Shown: piece by piece, positions 11,093 through 20,592 of the stretch | Layout: each line of letters begins with the position of its first letter | How positions within the stretch are numbered: position 1 is the stretch's first letter | Assembly (NCBI GenBank): GCA_945861785.1 | Contig: CAMAWD010000004.1 | Span: 80,575-144,574, forward strand | Length of the DNA: 64,000 nucleotides | Direction: 5' to 3' | DNA from: Rhodoferax sp. OV413 | GTDB lineage: Bacteria > Pseudomonadota > Gammaproteobacteria > Burkholderiales > Burkholderiaceae_C | Notes under the pieces: generated by a model | What the model was told of the DNA's origin: nothing | What the model saw: only the letters and a program-made list of their open reading frames with translations | The model's database searches: none | Position numbers and translations under genes: made by a program

Positions 11093-11146
11093 GTCCAACC
11101 GCCGGTTCAAATCGCGGCAAGCGCGACCTAAGCATTTTCGTTGGGC
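11093..11146 (-). repeat. attC-like site 1
   Basis: Minus strand GCCCAAC...GTTGGAC, both matching RYYYAAC/GTTRRRY, with internal stem CGCG(cttgc)CGCG. Confidence 0.6.
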
Positions 11147-11147
11147 G

Positions 11148-11300
11148 TCACTGGGGCACGGCCCGCGCGAGCTTTTCAGCTATGCGAGTTTGCCATCCCG
11201 GACCAGTAGCTCGCCACTTCAGGATCACATCCTCTGGCAGCCGGATAGAAATCAGCTTCTTCGGATTCTTTGATCGTGGCCGGCCACCCTTGTTGACCTT
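11148..11300 (-). pseudogene. BrnA-family antitoxin C-terminal fragment, no canonical start codon
   Basis: Minus strand KVNKGGRPRSKNPKKLISIRLPEDVILKWRATGPGWQTRIAEKLARAVPQ*; GGRP...RLPxDV...KATGPGWQTR is the BrnA ribbon-helix-helix signature; absent from the supplied ORF track. Confidence 0.7.
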
Positions 11301-11323
11301 GCCGCCGAAGTGCTTGCAATGAC

Positions 11324-11381
11324 GCCCAACGCTGCCGGGCAGCGGTTGCCGCAGGCATTCCGATGGACCGGCTTGTTAAAG
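11324..11381 (-). repeat. attC-like site 2
   Basis: Minus strand CTTTAAC-aaGCCGG..CGGaaTGCC-tgc-GGCAaCCG..CCGGC..-GTTGGGC; nested stems with extrahelical bases; one mismatch in the left core. Confidence 0.6.
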
Positions 11382-11844
11382 CTGTGCAACGAGAGCAGAG
11401 CGCTGGAGTTCCAATGAACAGCGAGGCTGGCTTCCCCACCCCTCTTGACGAGTACAAACTGCGGGTGGCTCGCAAGGTGGAGGAAATGCGCCGGCATGAT
11501 GGGATCATTCGGATGGGCAGGTTATTTCGAGATCAGCATGCTCAGGTGGGCAGAAAGCGCCAGCATTTGCTGCTCATGTTCCGCGGCTGGCACTCGGCCC
11601 GGGTTGGAGATGTTTGCGCGGATGGTCTCTAAGACGGCATTCGCCGCCTGTAGTTTTGCGAGACTCGCCTTCCCTTCAATTTGACCGCCTATCCTGGCCA
11701 AAGTCGGCTCCTGTTGAAATCGATCCCGTCCAGCCCGTAGCGTCTGAGCGGCAGCCCAGTGCCCATCCAACCACTTGCGTTGCAAGCGACCGTGGCACAC
11801 CCAGCGCTATTGGCAGTTTTCAGCCGGTAACCACTTCGCTTGCA

Positions 11845-11949
11845 GGATCAGGCCGGTGGGCACTCGGCGCAGCGGCATCAAGGAGGAGTTATCGGCCCCA
11901 GGCCGACACGGGGGACAGCCGCGGAGCCGAGTGCCCGCCGGTCTGATCC
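11845..11949. repeat. Long imperfect palindromic element, copy 1
   Basis: Arms GGATCAGGCCGGTGGGCACTCGGC and (reverse complement) GGATCAGACCGGCGGGCACTCGGC match 22/24; core shared with 63614..63709. Confidence 0.8.
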
Positions 11950-12071
11950 CGCCTACCCATCTGCATGTGATTGGTCCCGCGTGCCCAGACGACGCGAATC
12001 AGGAAACCCGTCGCATTACTCCTGCGCACCTGAATCAATTGCCAGCAAACCCAAGGCGCGAGATTGCGGCC

Positions 12072-12971
12072 CTAACTCAGCACCACGCTGCTCAGCCGGC
12101 GCCGGTAGGTCGCCACCACCGGGTCGACCGGCGGGACCTGGCCATCGGCGACCTTGACCTTGGGCGGCTCGATGATCTCCAGGATGGCGATGTAGGTCTT
12201 GCGGGCCAGGTCTTCGTTCCAGGTCTTGTCGCGCATCAGGATGTCCAGCAGTTCGTCCATCGCGCCGGTCCAGGCCTGGCCGGTCATCAGGATCTGCGCC
12301 CGTTGGAATCGCGCTTCGAAATCGCGCTTGTTGGCGGTGATGCGGGCATCGAGGGCGGCTATTGCCGCACCAGGGGTGGCAGCAAAATCGATCGCCGCCA
12401 GCCAGCGCTGGACCGCGTCGAGGCGGCGCACCTGAGGCGCCTTGGCAGCGGCAGGTGCAAACGCGGCGCGTGCCTCGGCGACTTCGCCCATCTGCAGCAG
12501 CAGCTTGATGTAGTCGAAGCGCGCGTTGTCATCGTCCGGACTCTTGAGCATGGCCTGTTGCAGCGCCTCGTGGATTGCGGCGGGGTCGTCCTCGGCGGGT
12601 GCATCGGACACTTCCACGCCGGTGACCTCGGCCTCCATCACATCTGCGGGCGGCAGGTGCTTGTCGAGAAAGGCCTTGATCTGCCCTTCTGGCAGTGCGC
12701 CCATGAAACCATCCACCGGCCGGCCGGCCACCATCAGCACGCAGGTGGGGATGCTCTTGATGCCGAAGGCCTGGCTCAGTTCCTGCTCCTGGTCGGAGTC
12801 GATCTTGACCAGCTTGAAGCGCCCGCCATACGCGAGCTCGACCCTTTCCAGCAGCGGGCCGATTACCTTGCACGGGCCGCACCATGGTGCCCAGAAGTCG
12901 ACCAGCACCGGGATGGTGGCGGAGGCCTCGATCACCTCGGTGTCAAAGTTGTCTGCGGTTACGTTGATCAT
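12072..12971 (-). CDS. cnoX: Thioredoxin-fold co-chaperone with C-terminal TPR region (CnoX/YbbN)
   Basis: MINVTADNFDTEVIEASATIPVLVDFWAPWCGPCKVIGP plus TPR-like C-terminus. Confidence 0.88.
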   Translation of the reverse strand: MINVTADNFDTEVIEASATIPVLVDFWAPWCGPCKVIGPLLERVELAYGGRFKLVKIDSDQEQELSQAFGIKSIPTCVLMVAGRPVDGFMGALPEGQIKAFLDKHLPPADVMEAEVTGVEVSDAPAEDDPAAIHEALQQAMLKSPDDDNARFDYIKLLLQMGEVAEARAAFAPAAAKAPQVRRLDAVQRWLAAIDFAATPGAAIAALDARITANKRDFEARFQRAQILMTGQAWTGAMDELLDILMRDKTWNEDLARKTYIAILEIIEPPKVKVADGQVPPVDPVVATYRRRLSSVVLS

Positions 12972-13018
12972 TGTGTGGTTCTCGGAGTTTGGGGGCGACT
13001 GACTAGAATCCAGCCACC

Positions 13019-13525
13019 ATGAACATTCAAATCGGCGTCGTCATGGGCTCCAGTTCCGACTGGGAGACCATGCAACACGCAGTCGAGATTCTCCAACAGT
13101 TTGGCGTCAGCCATGAAACCCGCGTGGTTTCGGCGCACCGCATGCCGGACGACATGTTTGCCTATGCCCAAAGCGCGCGATCCCGCGGTGTGCGCGCGAT
13201 CATCGCCGGCGCTGGCGGGGCAGCGCATCTGCCGGGCATGCTGGCCGCCAAGACCCCCGTGCCGGTGCTCGGTGTGCCAGTGCCCAGCCGGCACCTTTCA
13301 GGAGTGGATTCGCTGCACAGCATCGTGCAGATGCCCAAGGGTATTCCGGTAGCCACCTTTGCCATCGGCGCGGCCGGCGCAGCCAATGCGGCGCTGTTTG
13401 CGGTGGCGCTGCTGGCCCATGGCGATGCTGCCCTGGCTGCGCAGCTCGATGATTTTCGTGCCCGCCAGACCGAAGCGGCGCGCTCCATGGTGGTGCCGCC
13501 ACCGGTTGCGGGCGCAGTCGGATGA
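13019..13525 (+). CDS. purE: 5-(carboxyamino)imidazole ribonucleotide mutase
   Basis: [34 protein letters not shown] motifs. Confidence 0.96.
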   Translation: MNIQIGVVMGSSSDWETMQHAVEILQQFGVSHETRVVSAHRMPDDMFAYAQSARSRGVRAIIAGAGGAAHLPGMLAAKTPVPVLGVPVPSRHLSGVDSLHSIVQMPKGIPVATFAIGAAGAANAALFAVALLAHGDAALAAQLDDFRARQTEAARSMVVPPPVAGAVG

Positions 13526-14703
13526 GCGCCCAGACCATTCTCCCCGGCACCACTGCCACCGGCCAGCAGACCACGCTGGGCGTGATGGGCGGGGGCCAAT
13601 TGGGCCGCATGTTCGTGCAGGCGGCCCAGGCCATGGGTTACTTCACCGCGGTGCTCGACCCCGACCCGGCCAGTCCCGCAGGCCTGGTGAGCCACTACCA
13701 CGTGCAGGCCGATTACCTGGATGAACAGGGCCTGGCGCAGATGATGCAGCGCTGCGCCGCCATCACCACCGAGTTCGAGAACGTGCCCTCCGGCGCGATG
13801 TTGACACTCGGCGCGCACCGGCCGGTTGCGCCGGCGGCCTCTGCACTGCGCATTGCACAGGACCGCATCAAGGAAAAGGCGCATTTTGCGTCCTGCGGCG
13901 TGCCTTGCGCGCCCTACGCGGCACTCACCGATGAAAGTCAGCTGGCCAGTGTGCCGGACGACCTTTTTCCCGGCATCCTGAAGACGGCACGCCTTGGCTA
14001 CGATGGCAAGGGGCAGGTACGCGTGGCGGAGCGCGCCGCCCTGCAGGCTGCCTGGGCACAGCTCAAGGGTGTGCCTTGCGTGCTGGAAAAACAATTGCCC
14101 CTGGCGGCCGAGTGCTCCGCCATCGTGGCGCGCGGATGGGACGGCGCGATGGTCGATTTCCCGGTGCAGCGCAATGTGCACCGCGCAGGCATCCTGGCCA
14201 CGACCGAGGTGTTCGAGGGCAACCTGCCGCCTGCGCTGGCGACCCAGGCGCTGGATGCGGCCCGCGCCATCGCCCTTGGCCTGGAGTATGTGGGTGTGTT
14301 GTGCGTCGAGTTCTTCGTGGTGCAGGGATCAAGCACCTTGCTGGTGAACGAGATTGCACCGCGCCCGCACAACAGCGGCCACTACACCATCGACGCCTGC
14401 GACCAGTCGCAGTTCGATCTTCAGGTGCGCACGCTGGCTGGCCTGCCACTGGTGCAGCCGCGCCAGCACAGCCCGGCCATCATGCTCAACCTGCTGGGCG
14501 ACCTGTGGCTGCAGCGTGCGCCGGCCGCGCCCGACTGGGCAGCGGTGCTGGCACTGCCCGGTGTGCACCTGCACCTTTACGGCAAGTTGTCGGCGCGCGC
14601 GGGCCGCAAGATGGGGCACCTGACCATCACTGGCGCCACCGCCCTGCAGGTGCAAACGACAGCGACGCAGGTGGCTGCTGTGCTGGGTTTGCCCGCGCCC
14701 TGA
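13522..14703 (+). CDS. purK: 5-(carboxyamino)imidazole ribonucleotide synthase
   Basis: [24 protein letters not shown]-grasp motifs, [22 protein letters not shown] overlap with purE. Confidence 0.96.
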   Translation: MSAQTILPGTTATGQQTTLGVMGGGQLGRMFVQAAQAMGYFTAVLDPDPASPAGLVSHYHVQADYLDEQGLAQMMQRCAAITTEFENVPSGAMLTLGAHRPVAPAASALRIAQDRIKEKAHFASCGVPCAPYAALTDESQLASVPDDLFPGILKTARLGYDGKGQVRVAERAALQAAWAQLKGVPCVLEKQLPLAAECSAIVARGWDGAMVDFPVQRNVHRAGILATTEVFEGNLPPALATQALDAARAIALGLEYVGVLCVEFFVVQGSSTLLVNEIAPRPHNSGHYTIDACDQSQFDLQVRTLAGLPLVQPRQHSPAIMLNLLGDLWLQRAPAAPDWAAVLALPGVHLHLYGKLSARAGRKMGHLTITGATALQVQTTATQVAAVLGLPAP

Positions 14704-14710
14704 CCCCGCC

Positions 14711-15739
14711 ATGGTGCTTGACGGCCTGTCCGAGGCCTCGGTCCGGGATTGTGCGTTGGCCCTCAAGGCGGGTGAACTGGTCGCGTTCCCGACCGAAACC
14801 GTGTACGGGCTGGGCGCCGATGCCGGCAACGATGCTGCGGTGGCCAAGATCTTTGCCGCCAAGGGGCGCCCGAGCAACCATCCGCTGATCGTGCATGTCG
14901 ACGACGACCGGCAGGGTGTTCCAGGGCTGGAGCATTTTGCGGCCGATGTGCCCGACTACGCCCGTTCCCTGGTGCTGCATTTCTGGCCGGGTCCGCTGAC
15001 CCTGATTCTGCCCCGCGGTCCGGCGGTGGGAGCGGCTGCAGCTGGCGGCCAGGATTCGATTGGCCTGCGCTGCCCGGCGCACCCGGTGGCGCAGGCCCTG
15101 CTGCATGCCTGCCGGGCGCTGGGCGTGATGGGCCTGGCAGGGCCCAGCGCCAACCAGTTCGGTCGTGTGAGCCCCACCACGGCGGCCCATGTTGCGGGGG
15201 AGTTCGGTGCTTCGCTGCGGGTGCTCGATGGTGGAGCCTGCAAGATCGGCATCGAGTCCACCATCATCGACTGCACACGCGGTACACCGGTTCTGTTGCG
15301 TCCGGGCGCCATCACAGCTGCGCAGGTGCTGGCGGTCTGCGGCCGCGATGTGTTGACGCCGGAGCAGGCCGACAACAGTTTGGCCAAGTCGGCACCCCGC
15401 GCCTCGGGCACGCTGGAGGCGCACTACGCGCCCAAGGCGCGCGTGCGGCTGATGGACGCCAAAGCCCTGCAGACCGCCCTCGACCTGCTGGGCGCGGACC
15501 TCGACAAACCCGCGCCAGTCATCGCCACCTATGCGCGCGCGGTGTTGCGTTCGCCCTCGCCGGCGGTGTGGCGGCGGCGCATGCCGGACGACGCCGCCAC
15601 GACGGCCCACCAATTGTTTGCCGTGCTGCGCGAGTTCGATGCACAAGGCGTCAAGCTGATCTGGGTCGAGACACCGCCTGCCGGGTCCGAGTGGGACGGC
15701 GTGCGTGACCGATTGCAGCGTGCGTCGGTCGCGCAATAA
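14711..15739 (+). CDS. L-threonylcarbamoyladenylate synthase (Sua5/YrdC family)
   Basis: GELVAFPTETVYGLGADA, KGRPSNHPLIVH, GPSANQFGRVSPT; C-terminal Sua5 domain. Confidence 0.92.
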   Translation: MVLDGLSEASVRDCALALKAGELVAFPTETVYGLGADAGNDAAVAKIFAAKGRPSNHPLIVHVDDDRQGVPGLEHFAADVPDYARSLVLHFWPGPLTLILPRGPAVGAAAAGGQDSIGLRCPAHPVAQALLHACRALGVMGLAGPSANQFGRVSPTTAAHVAGEFGASLRVLDGGACKIGIESTIIDCTRGTPVLLRPGAITAAQVLAVCGRDVLTPEQADNSLAKSAPRASGTLEAHYAPKARVRLMDAKALQTALDLLGADLDKPAPVIATYARAVLRSPSPAVWRRRMPDDAATTAHQLFAVLREFDAQGVKLIWVETPPAGSEWDGVRDRLQRASVAQ

Positions 15740-15851
15740 CCGGGCAGGCCCCAGAGCCCCGGTTTCAAGCGCGAAAGCGCAGCTTCATCCAAAGGATCGC
15801 CAGCGCCAGACCCGGCACCGTTGTCTCGCGCAGGGCCACCGGGATGGTGCT

Positions 15852-17306
15852 TCAGTTGTCCCGCACGGCCCAGTCCAGCAAGGCGTCCAGGGCCGGCCGG
15901 GCGGCATTCGCGTTCGCATGGTTGATGACGCCCACCAGCACGTACCGTTTACCGCTGGACGCATGCACGTAACCGGCGAAGGCGGCCACGTCGCGCAGAC
16001 TGCCGGTCTTGAGGTGCGCGTTGCCCGCCGCGCGGGAGCGGTTGCGGCGCATCGTGCCGTCCACGCCGGTGATCGGCAGCGACGACATCAGCTCCGGCAT
16101 CTGGGGCGAGAGGTAGGCGGTCTGCAGCAGACGCGCCAGCGCCTGGGCGCTGATGCGTTCGTTGCGTGACAGGCCCGAGCCGTTGTCAAGCACCGGCAGT
16201 TCCGCGCCGCCGATGCGCTCCTGCCACCAGCGCCGGATGGTTTCGCGTGCGCCTTCCGGCGTTCCCGCGTCGGCAGCCGGTTTGGCTGTGCCGTTGCGCG
16301 GTGGCAGGCCGAGGCTCAGGAAGACCTGCTGCGCCATGACGTTGTTGCTGTATTTGTTGATGTCGCGGATCACTTCCGCAAGCGTCGGCGACAGCAGTTC
16401 GAACACCGGGGCCGGCGGCCGGCCCGAGGGCGGAACTGCCAACCTGCCGTCGCGCACGACACCCCCGATCTTGCCGCCCATCTCCAGCCACATGCCTTCG
16501 ATGGCGCGCACCGAATAACTGCGCGGGTCGGCATAAGCCACGGGCCACACCTTCTCCTGGCAGCTGGCGGGGTAGGCGCCGGCGAAACGGATGCGGGTCG
16601 GGTCCGAAAAGTCGGCGCGCAAGGTGGCGCGGTAATCGTTGCAATCACCAGCCGACAAGGGCACGCTGGTCTGCATGGCCACGCCGGCCAGCGGCGGGTC
16701 GAACTGCACCTGCGCGGTGCTGGTCGTGCGGTCCGGCACGAAGGTCATGACGACCGACTTGTAGTTGAGCAGCAGCGCGTCGGGGGCCACGTTGTAGGGG
16801 CGCAGCGGCTCGCCATCGAAACCACCCGGGTCCGCTTCGGCCAGCGCAAAGGCGCTGTGGTCCAGCACGATGTCGCCGCTGATGCTGCGCACTCCCAGCC
16901 CCTGGACCCGGCGCAAAAGCAGCCAGACCCGCTCCAGCACCAGTTTGGGGTCGCCCAGGCCCTTGATCGTGAGGTTGCCGTACAGCGTGCCGTCGCGCAC
17001 CGCGCCCTCGATGTACACCGGCGTGCTCCAGGTGTAGGCCGGGCCGAGCAGGTCGAGCGCTGCGTAGGTGGTGACCAGCTTCATCACCGAGGCCGGGTTC
17101 ATGGCCACGCCGGCGCGGTGGGCCAAGCGTGGCGCCGATCTGCCTTCGGCATCAACCACCAGCATGCCCACGGCCTCGCGCGGAACCTTGGCGCGCTGCA
17201 GGGCCGCTTCGACTTCCGGCGGCAGGTTCTGCGCGATGGCAGGGGCGCCGCTGACGGCCAGCAACAGCAACAGCCGCAGCAGGAGCGTGGACGTGGAGAC
17301 AAGCAT
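15852..17306 (-). CDS. dacB: D-alanyl-D-alanine carboxypeptidase/endopeptidase (PBP4)
   Basis: Signal peptide; NPASVMKLVTTYAAL (SxxK), YSNNVMAQQ (SxN), LKTGSL (KTG). Confidence 0.93.
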   Translation of the reverse strand: MLVSTSTLLLRLLLLLAVSGAPAIAQNLPPEVEAALQRAKVPREAVGMLVVDAEGRSAPRLAHRAGVAMNPASVMKLVTTYAALDLLGPAYTWSTPVYIEGAVRDGTLYGNLTIKGLGDPKLVLERVWLLLRRVQGLGVRSISGDIVLDHSAFALAEADPGGFDGEPLRPYNVAPDALLLNYKSVVMTFVPDRTTSTAQVQFDPPLAGVAMQTSVPLSAGDCNDYRATLRADFSDPTRIRFAGAYPASCQEKVWPVAYADPRSYSVRAIEGMWLEMGGKIGGVVRDGRLAVPPSGRPPAPVFELLSPTLAEVIRDINKYSNNVMAQQVFLSLGLPPRNGTAKPAADAGTPEGARETIRRWWQERIGGAELPVLDNGSGLSRNERISAQALARLLQTAYLSPQMPELMSSLPITGVDGTMRRNRSRAAGNAHLKTGSLRDVAAFAGYVHASSGKRYVLVGVINHANANAARPALDALLDWAVRDN

Positions 17307-17363
17307 GCAGCCGAGTCTAACGCGGGCCTTCTGGCGGGCCGCACCGCAGCCGATAATCGGCCA

Positions 17364-18137
17364 ATGCCCGCGCACCTTCAGTTACTGGCCCTCGACACCA
17401 GCACCGACACGATGTCGATTGCGGTGGCGGGCATGCGCGACGGTGCGCCGCATGTGTGGGCCCATACCGGCGCTGGCGGCGCACAGGCATCAGCCACCCT
17501 GATCCCCGCCATCATGGAGCTGATGGGCCGCGCAGGCCTCGACTTCGGCGACCTCAATGTGATTGCGTTCGGTTGCGGCCCGGGCGCCTTCACCGGCCTG
17601 CGGACAGCCTGTTCGGTGGCCCAGGGCCTGGCGTTCGGGGCCCGGGTTCCGCCGGGCAGGCGGGCGCTGCAGGTGCTGCCGGTCGACACCCTGCTGGCGC
17701 TGGCTGAGCAGGCGCGCAGCGCGCACGTGGCCGACGGCCAACCCTTGCGCGTTTTGGCCATGCTGGATGCACGCATGGACGAAATCTACGCGGCCGCGTA
17801 TGCGTTTGACGGCCAGCGCTGGACGCAGCACCAGGACTGCCAGCTTGTGCGCCCGGAGAACCTCGCAGTGCCGGCGGGTTGGCTTGCGCAGGGGTTCCTG
17901 CTGGCTGGCAACGTGTTCGCCGCTTATGGCGCGAGGCTGCCGGTTCCTGACGGCGTGCCCCGGCTGAGCGTGTTGCCGTCGGCCGCTGCCATGCTGCGAC
18001 TGGCGGGCGATCTGCTGGCCCGGGGTGCTGGCGTCGAGCCTGAACACGCCTTGCCGACCTATGTGCGCGACAAAGTTGCGCAAACCACGACTGAGCGCGC
18101 TGCCTCCAAGGCTGCCTCCAATGCCTCCATCGCATGA
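17364..18137 (+). CDS. tsaB: tRNA threonylcarbamoyladenosine biosynthesis protein TsaB
   Basis: LLALDTSTDTMSIAV, GCGPGAFTGLRTACSVAQGLAF. Confidence 0.93.
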   Translation: MPAHLQLLALDTSTDTMSIAVAGMRDGAPHVWAHTGAGGAQASATLIPAIMELMGRAGLDFGDLNVIAFGCGPGAFTGLRTACSVAQGLAFGARVPPGRRALQVLPVDTLLALAEQARSAHVADGQPLRVLAMLDARMDEIYAAAYAFDGQRWTQHQDCQLVRPENLAVPAGWLAQGFLLAGNVFAAYGARLPVPDGVPRLSVLPSAAAMLRLAGDLLARGAGVEPEHALPTYVRDKVAQTTTERAASKAASNASIA

Positions 18138-18144
18138 CACGCCT

Positions 18145-18642
18145 ATGGTCACCGACCACAGCTGCAGTACCCTGATGAGCGCCATCCTGAAGCCCCCCGA
18201 AGTCCAGCTTGAGCCGATGCAGTTGGCGCAGCTGCCCATGGTGCTGGCCATCGAGCAACGCGCCTATGCACACCCCTGGTCGCTGGCCAATTTCCGTGAC
18301 TCCCTGAATGCGGGCTACGAAGCCCGCCTGCTCACGGGGGGCTCCACGCTGATCGGGTATTTCCTGGCGATGAAGGGTGTTGACGAAGTCCATCTGCTCA
18401 ACATCACGGTCGATCCGGCCTACCAGCGCCAGGGCTGGGCCCGGCTCATGCTCGATGCGCTCGCGATCTGGGCGCGTGGACAAGGCGCGCAGTGGTTGTG
18501 GCTGGAGGTGCGTGTCAGCAACCTGCAGGCGATGCAGGTGTACGAGAGCCAGGGTTACCGCCGTGTCGGGAAGCGCAAGGCGTATTACCCGAATGGTGAC
18601 GGCAAGCGCGAAGACGCGGTGGTGATGAGTTTGCGCCTGTGA
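18145..18642 (+). CDS. rimI: Ribosomal protein S18-alanine N-acetyltransferase
   Basis: GNAT fold: AYAHPWSLANFRDSL, NITVDPAYQRQGWARLML; adjacent to tsaB; exact start uncertain (18121-18175). Confidence 0.9.
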   Translation: MVTDHSCSTLMSAILKPPEVQLEPMQLAQLPMVLAIEQRAYAHPWSLANFRDSLNAGYEARLLTGGSTLIGYFLAMKGVDEVHLLNITVDPAYQRQGWARLMLDALAIWARGQGAQWLWLEVRVSNLQAMQVYESQGYRRVGKRKAYYPNGDGKREDAVVMSLRL

Positions 18643-18774
18643 AAGCAACTGCGTGAACCACCTGACAGCTGTCCAGACGGCTTGTGCTGCGGCACGTCGC
18701 GGCGGTGGGCCGGCGCGCACCGGCGGGCTGGGCCAAAGGGCGAATTCGTCAATGCGCCCTCTGGGGGGTGTCGG

Positions 18775-19650
18775 ATGAGTCTCGATCTCGACGAGCGGCA
18801 ACGCGCCATGCTGGCAGAGATGCGCATCAAGGTCTGGTGGCCGACGCCGGTTTCTCTGGCACCGCAGTCGGCGGGTGTCTCCACGGCAGAGCGCGTGCCT
18901 GCCAGACCCGTGGCGACCCCCGCTGCGGTGGCGCCCGCGCCGAGCACAGTGCCACACGCCAAACTGGCGGGCGCGGTCGTTGCTGCGGCGGCGAAACCTG
19001 AGGCCGCGACGGCCCGGCAACCCCGGACAGCGTTGGGCATGGACCTGGCCACGCTGGCGACCACGATTGCCGCTTGCTCCGCCTGTTCCTTGTGTGAGGG
19101 CCGCAAGGCGGCCGTGTTCCCGGTGCCACCGGTTTTTCGCCAGTCCGACTGGATGGTGGTGGGCGACCCGCCCACCGAGGACGAGGAGCGCGCCGGGGTG
19201 GCCTTCGCGGGCCAGGCCGGCCAACTGCTCGACAACATGCTGCGTGCCGTGCAGCGCACGCGTGATGGGTCCGGCGCCAGCGGTGCATGGCTGACCCACG
19301 TGGTGAAGTGCCGGCCCGCAGTGGTGCGCAATCCCAGTTCTGACGAACTCGCGTGCTGCGCGCAGTACTTGCGCCGCGAAGTGGCGCTGGTGCAACCCCG
19401 CGTCATCCTGGCGATGGGGCGCTTCGCCGCCCTGTCGCTGCTGGTCGCCACCAACCCCGAGGTCGCGAAAGTGCCTTTTGGCAAGCTGCGTGGCCAGATG
19501 CACAGTTTCGAAGGCGTTCCGGTGGTCGTGACCTACTCGCCGGCCCGTTTGCTGCGGGCCCAGGAAGACAAGGCCGGCGCCTGGGCCGACCTGTGCCTGG
19601 CACAGGCAACAGCGAACGACCAGCCGTCCGGCGCCGCGCCCGACACCTGA
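18775..19650 (+). CDS. Family 4-type uracil-DNA glycosylase
   Basis: [53 protein letters not shown]. Confidence 0.85.
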   Translation: MSLDLDERQRAMLAEMRIKVWWPTPVSLAPQSAGVSTAERVPARPVATPAAVAPAPSTVPHAKLAGAVVAAAAKPEAATARQPRTALGMDLATLATTIAACSACSLCEGRKAAVFPVPPVFRQSDWMVVGDPPTEDEERAGVAFAGQAGQLLDNMLRAVQRTRDGSGASGAWLTHVVKCRPAVVRNPSSDELACCAQYLRREVALVQPRVILAMGRFAALSLLVATNPEVAKVPFGKLRGQMHSFEGVPVVVTYSPARLLRAQEDKAGAWADLCLAQATANDQPSGAAPDT

Positions 19651-19682
19651 CCATCCCCCACTTCTCTTGTGAAAGCAGAGCC

Positions 19683-20522
19683 ATGAATTTTGTCGACATG
19701 CTCGCAAGCGCGGAGCAGCAGAACGAATCGATGTTGTGTGTCGGTCTCGACCCCGAACCAGCGCGTTTTCCCGGCGCCTGGAAAGGTGATGCAAGCCGTA
19801 TCCTGGACTTCTGCACGGCCATCGTCGACGCGACCGCCGACCTGGTGATCGCCTTCAAGCCGCAGATCGCCTATTTTGCCGCCCACCGCGCCGAGGCCGC
19901 GCTGGAGCGTCTGGTCGCACACATGCGCCAGGTCGCGCCGCAGGTGCCGGTGATCCTGGACGCGAAGCGCGGTGACATCGGCGCCACTGCCGAGCAATAC
20001 GCCATCGAGGCTTTCGAACGGTATGGTGCGGACGCGGTAACGCTGTCGCCGTTCATGGGTTTCGATTCCGTACAGCCCTACCTGAAGCGCCATGGCAAGG
20101 GCGCATTCCTGTTGTGCCGCACCTCCAATCCGGGCGGCGACGACCTGCAGAACCAGCGCCTGGCCGGACTGCCTGGTGAGCCCCTGCTGTATGAGCATAT
20201 CGCCAGCCTGGCCCAAGGCCCCTGGAACACCAATGGCCAGCTGGGCCTGGTGGTGGGCGCCACCTACCCGGCCGAAATAGCGCGGGTGCGGGTGCTGGCG
20301 CCCAGCGTGCCGCTGCTGATTCCCGGCGTGGGCGCGCAAGGTGGCGACGCGGTGGCCACGGTGCGGGCCGGCTGGCGTGCCGACGCCGGGCGCACGGTGG
20401 CGCCGATTGTGGTGAACGCGTCGCGCTCGATTCTGTACGCCTCGCCGGCGGAAGACTTTGCCACTGCGGCACGTGCCGAGGCGCGCCGGACGCGCGAGCA
20501 GTTGCAGGCGGCGCGCGGCTGA
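19683..20522 (+). CDS. pyrF: Orotidine 5'-phosphate decarboxylase
   Basis: [48 protein letters not shown]. Confidence 0.95.
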   Translation: MNFVDMLASAEQQNESMLCVGLDPEPARFPGAWKGDASRILDFCTAIVDATADLVIAFKPQIAYFAAHRAEAALERLVAHMRQVAPQVPVILDAKRGDIGATAEQYAIEAFERYGADAVTLSPFMGFDSVQPYLKRHGKGAFLLCRTSNPGGDDLQNQRLAGLPGEPLLYEHIASLAQGPWNTNGQLGLVVGATYPAEIARVRVLAPSVPLLIPGVGAQGGDAVATVRAGWRADAGRTVAPIVVNASRSILYASPAEDFATAARAEARRTREQLQAARG

Positions 20523-20592
20523 AGCGCTGCGGGTGTGGAGGCGGACAAGGTGCACGCGCCGTTTTACCTGTTGACCCATCCCGTTGTGGTGA

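Larger units (their letters stand above)
11093..11381 (-). mobile_element. Integron cassette remnant: two attC-like sites flanking a BrnA-like ORF, no integrase seen (CALIN-like)
   Basis: Two 54-58 bp imperfect palindromes bounded by RYYYAAC...GTTRRRY-type cores, with a short ORF whose stop lies next to one core. Confidence 0.6.

Noticed and set aside
11101-11112. GGTTCAAATC resembling a tRNA T-loop
   Set aside because: No acceptor, D or anticodon arms can be drawn around it; better explained as part of the attC-like palindrome
11765-11771. ATCCAAC, a possible core of a third attC site
   Set aside because: No matching partner core within about 130 bp on the relevant side; a single 7-mer is not evidence
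11522-11800. Minus-strand ORF (…LAKLQAANAVLETIRANISNPGRVPAAEHEQQML…) as a cassette gene
   Set aside because: C-terminal half looks protein-like but the start is implausible and no family is recognisable; not callable without a search
17590-19794. 734-aa minus-strand ORF opposite tsaB-rimI-UDG
   Set aside because: Spurious antisense ORF typical of high GC content
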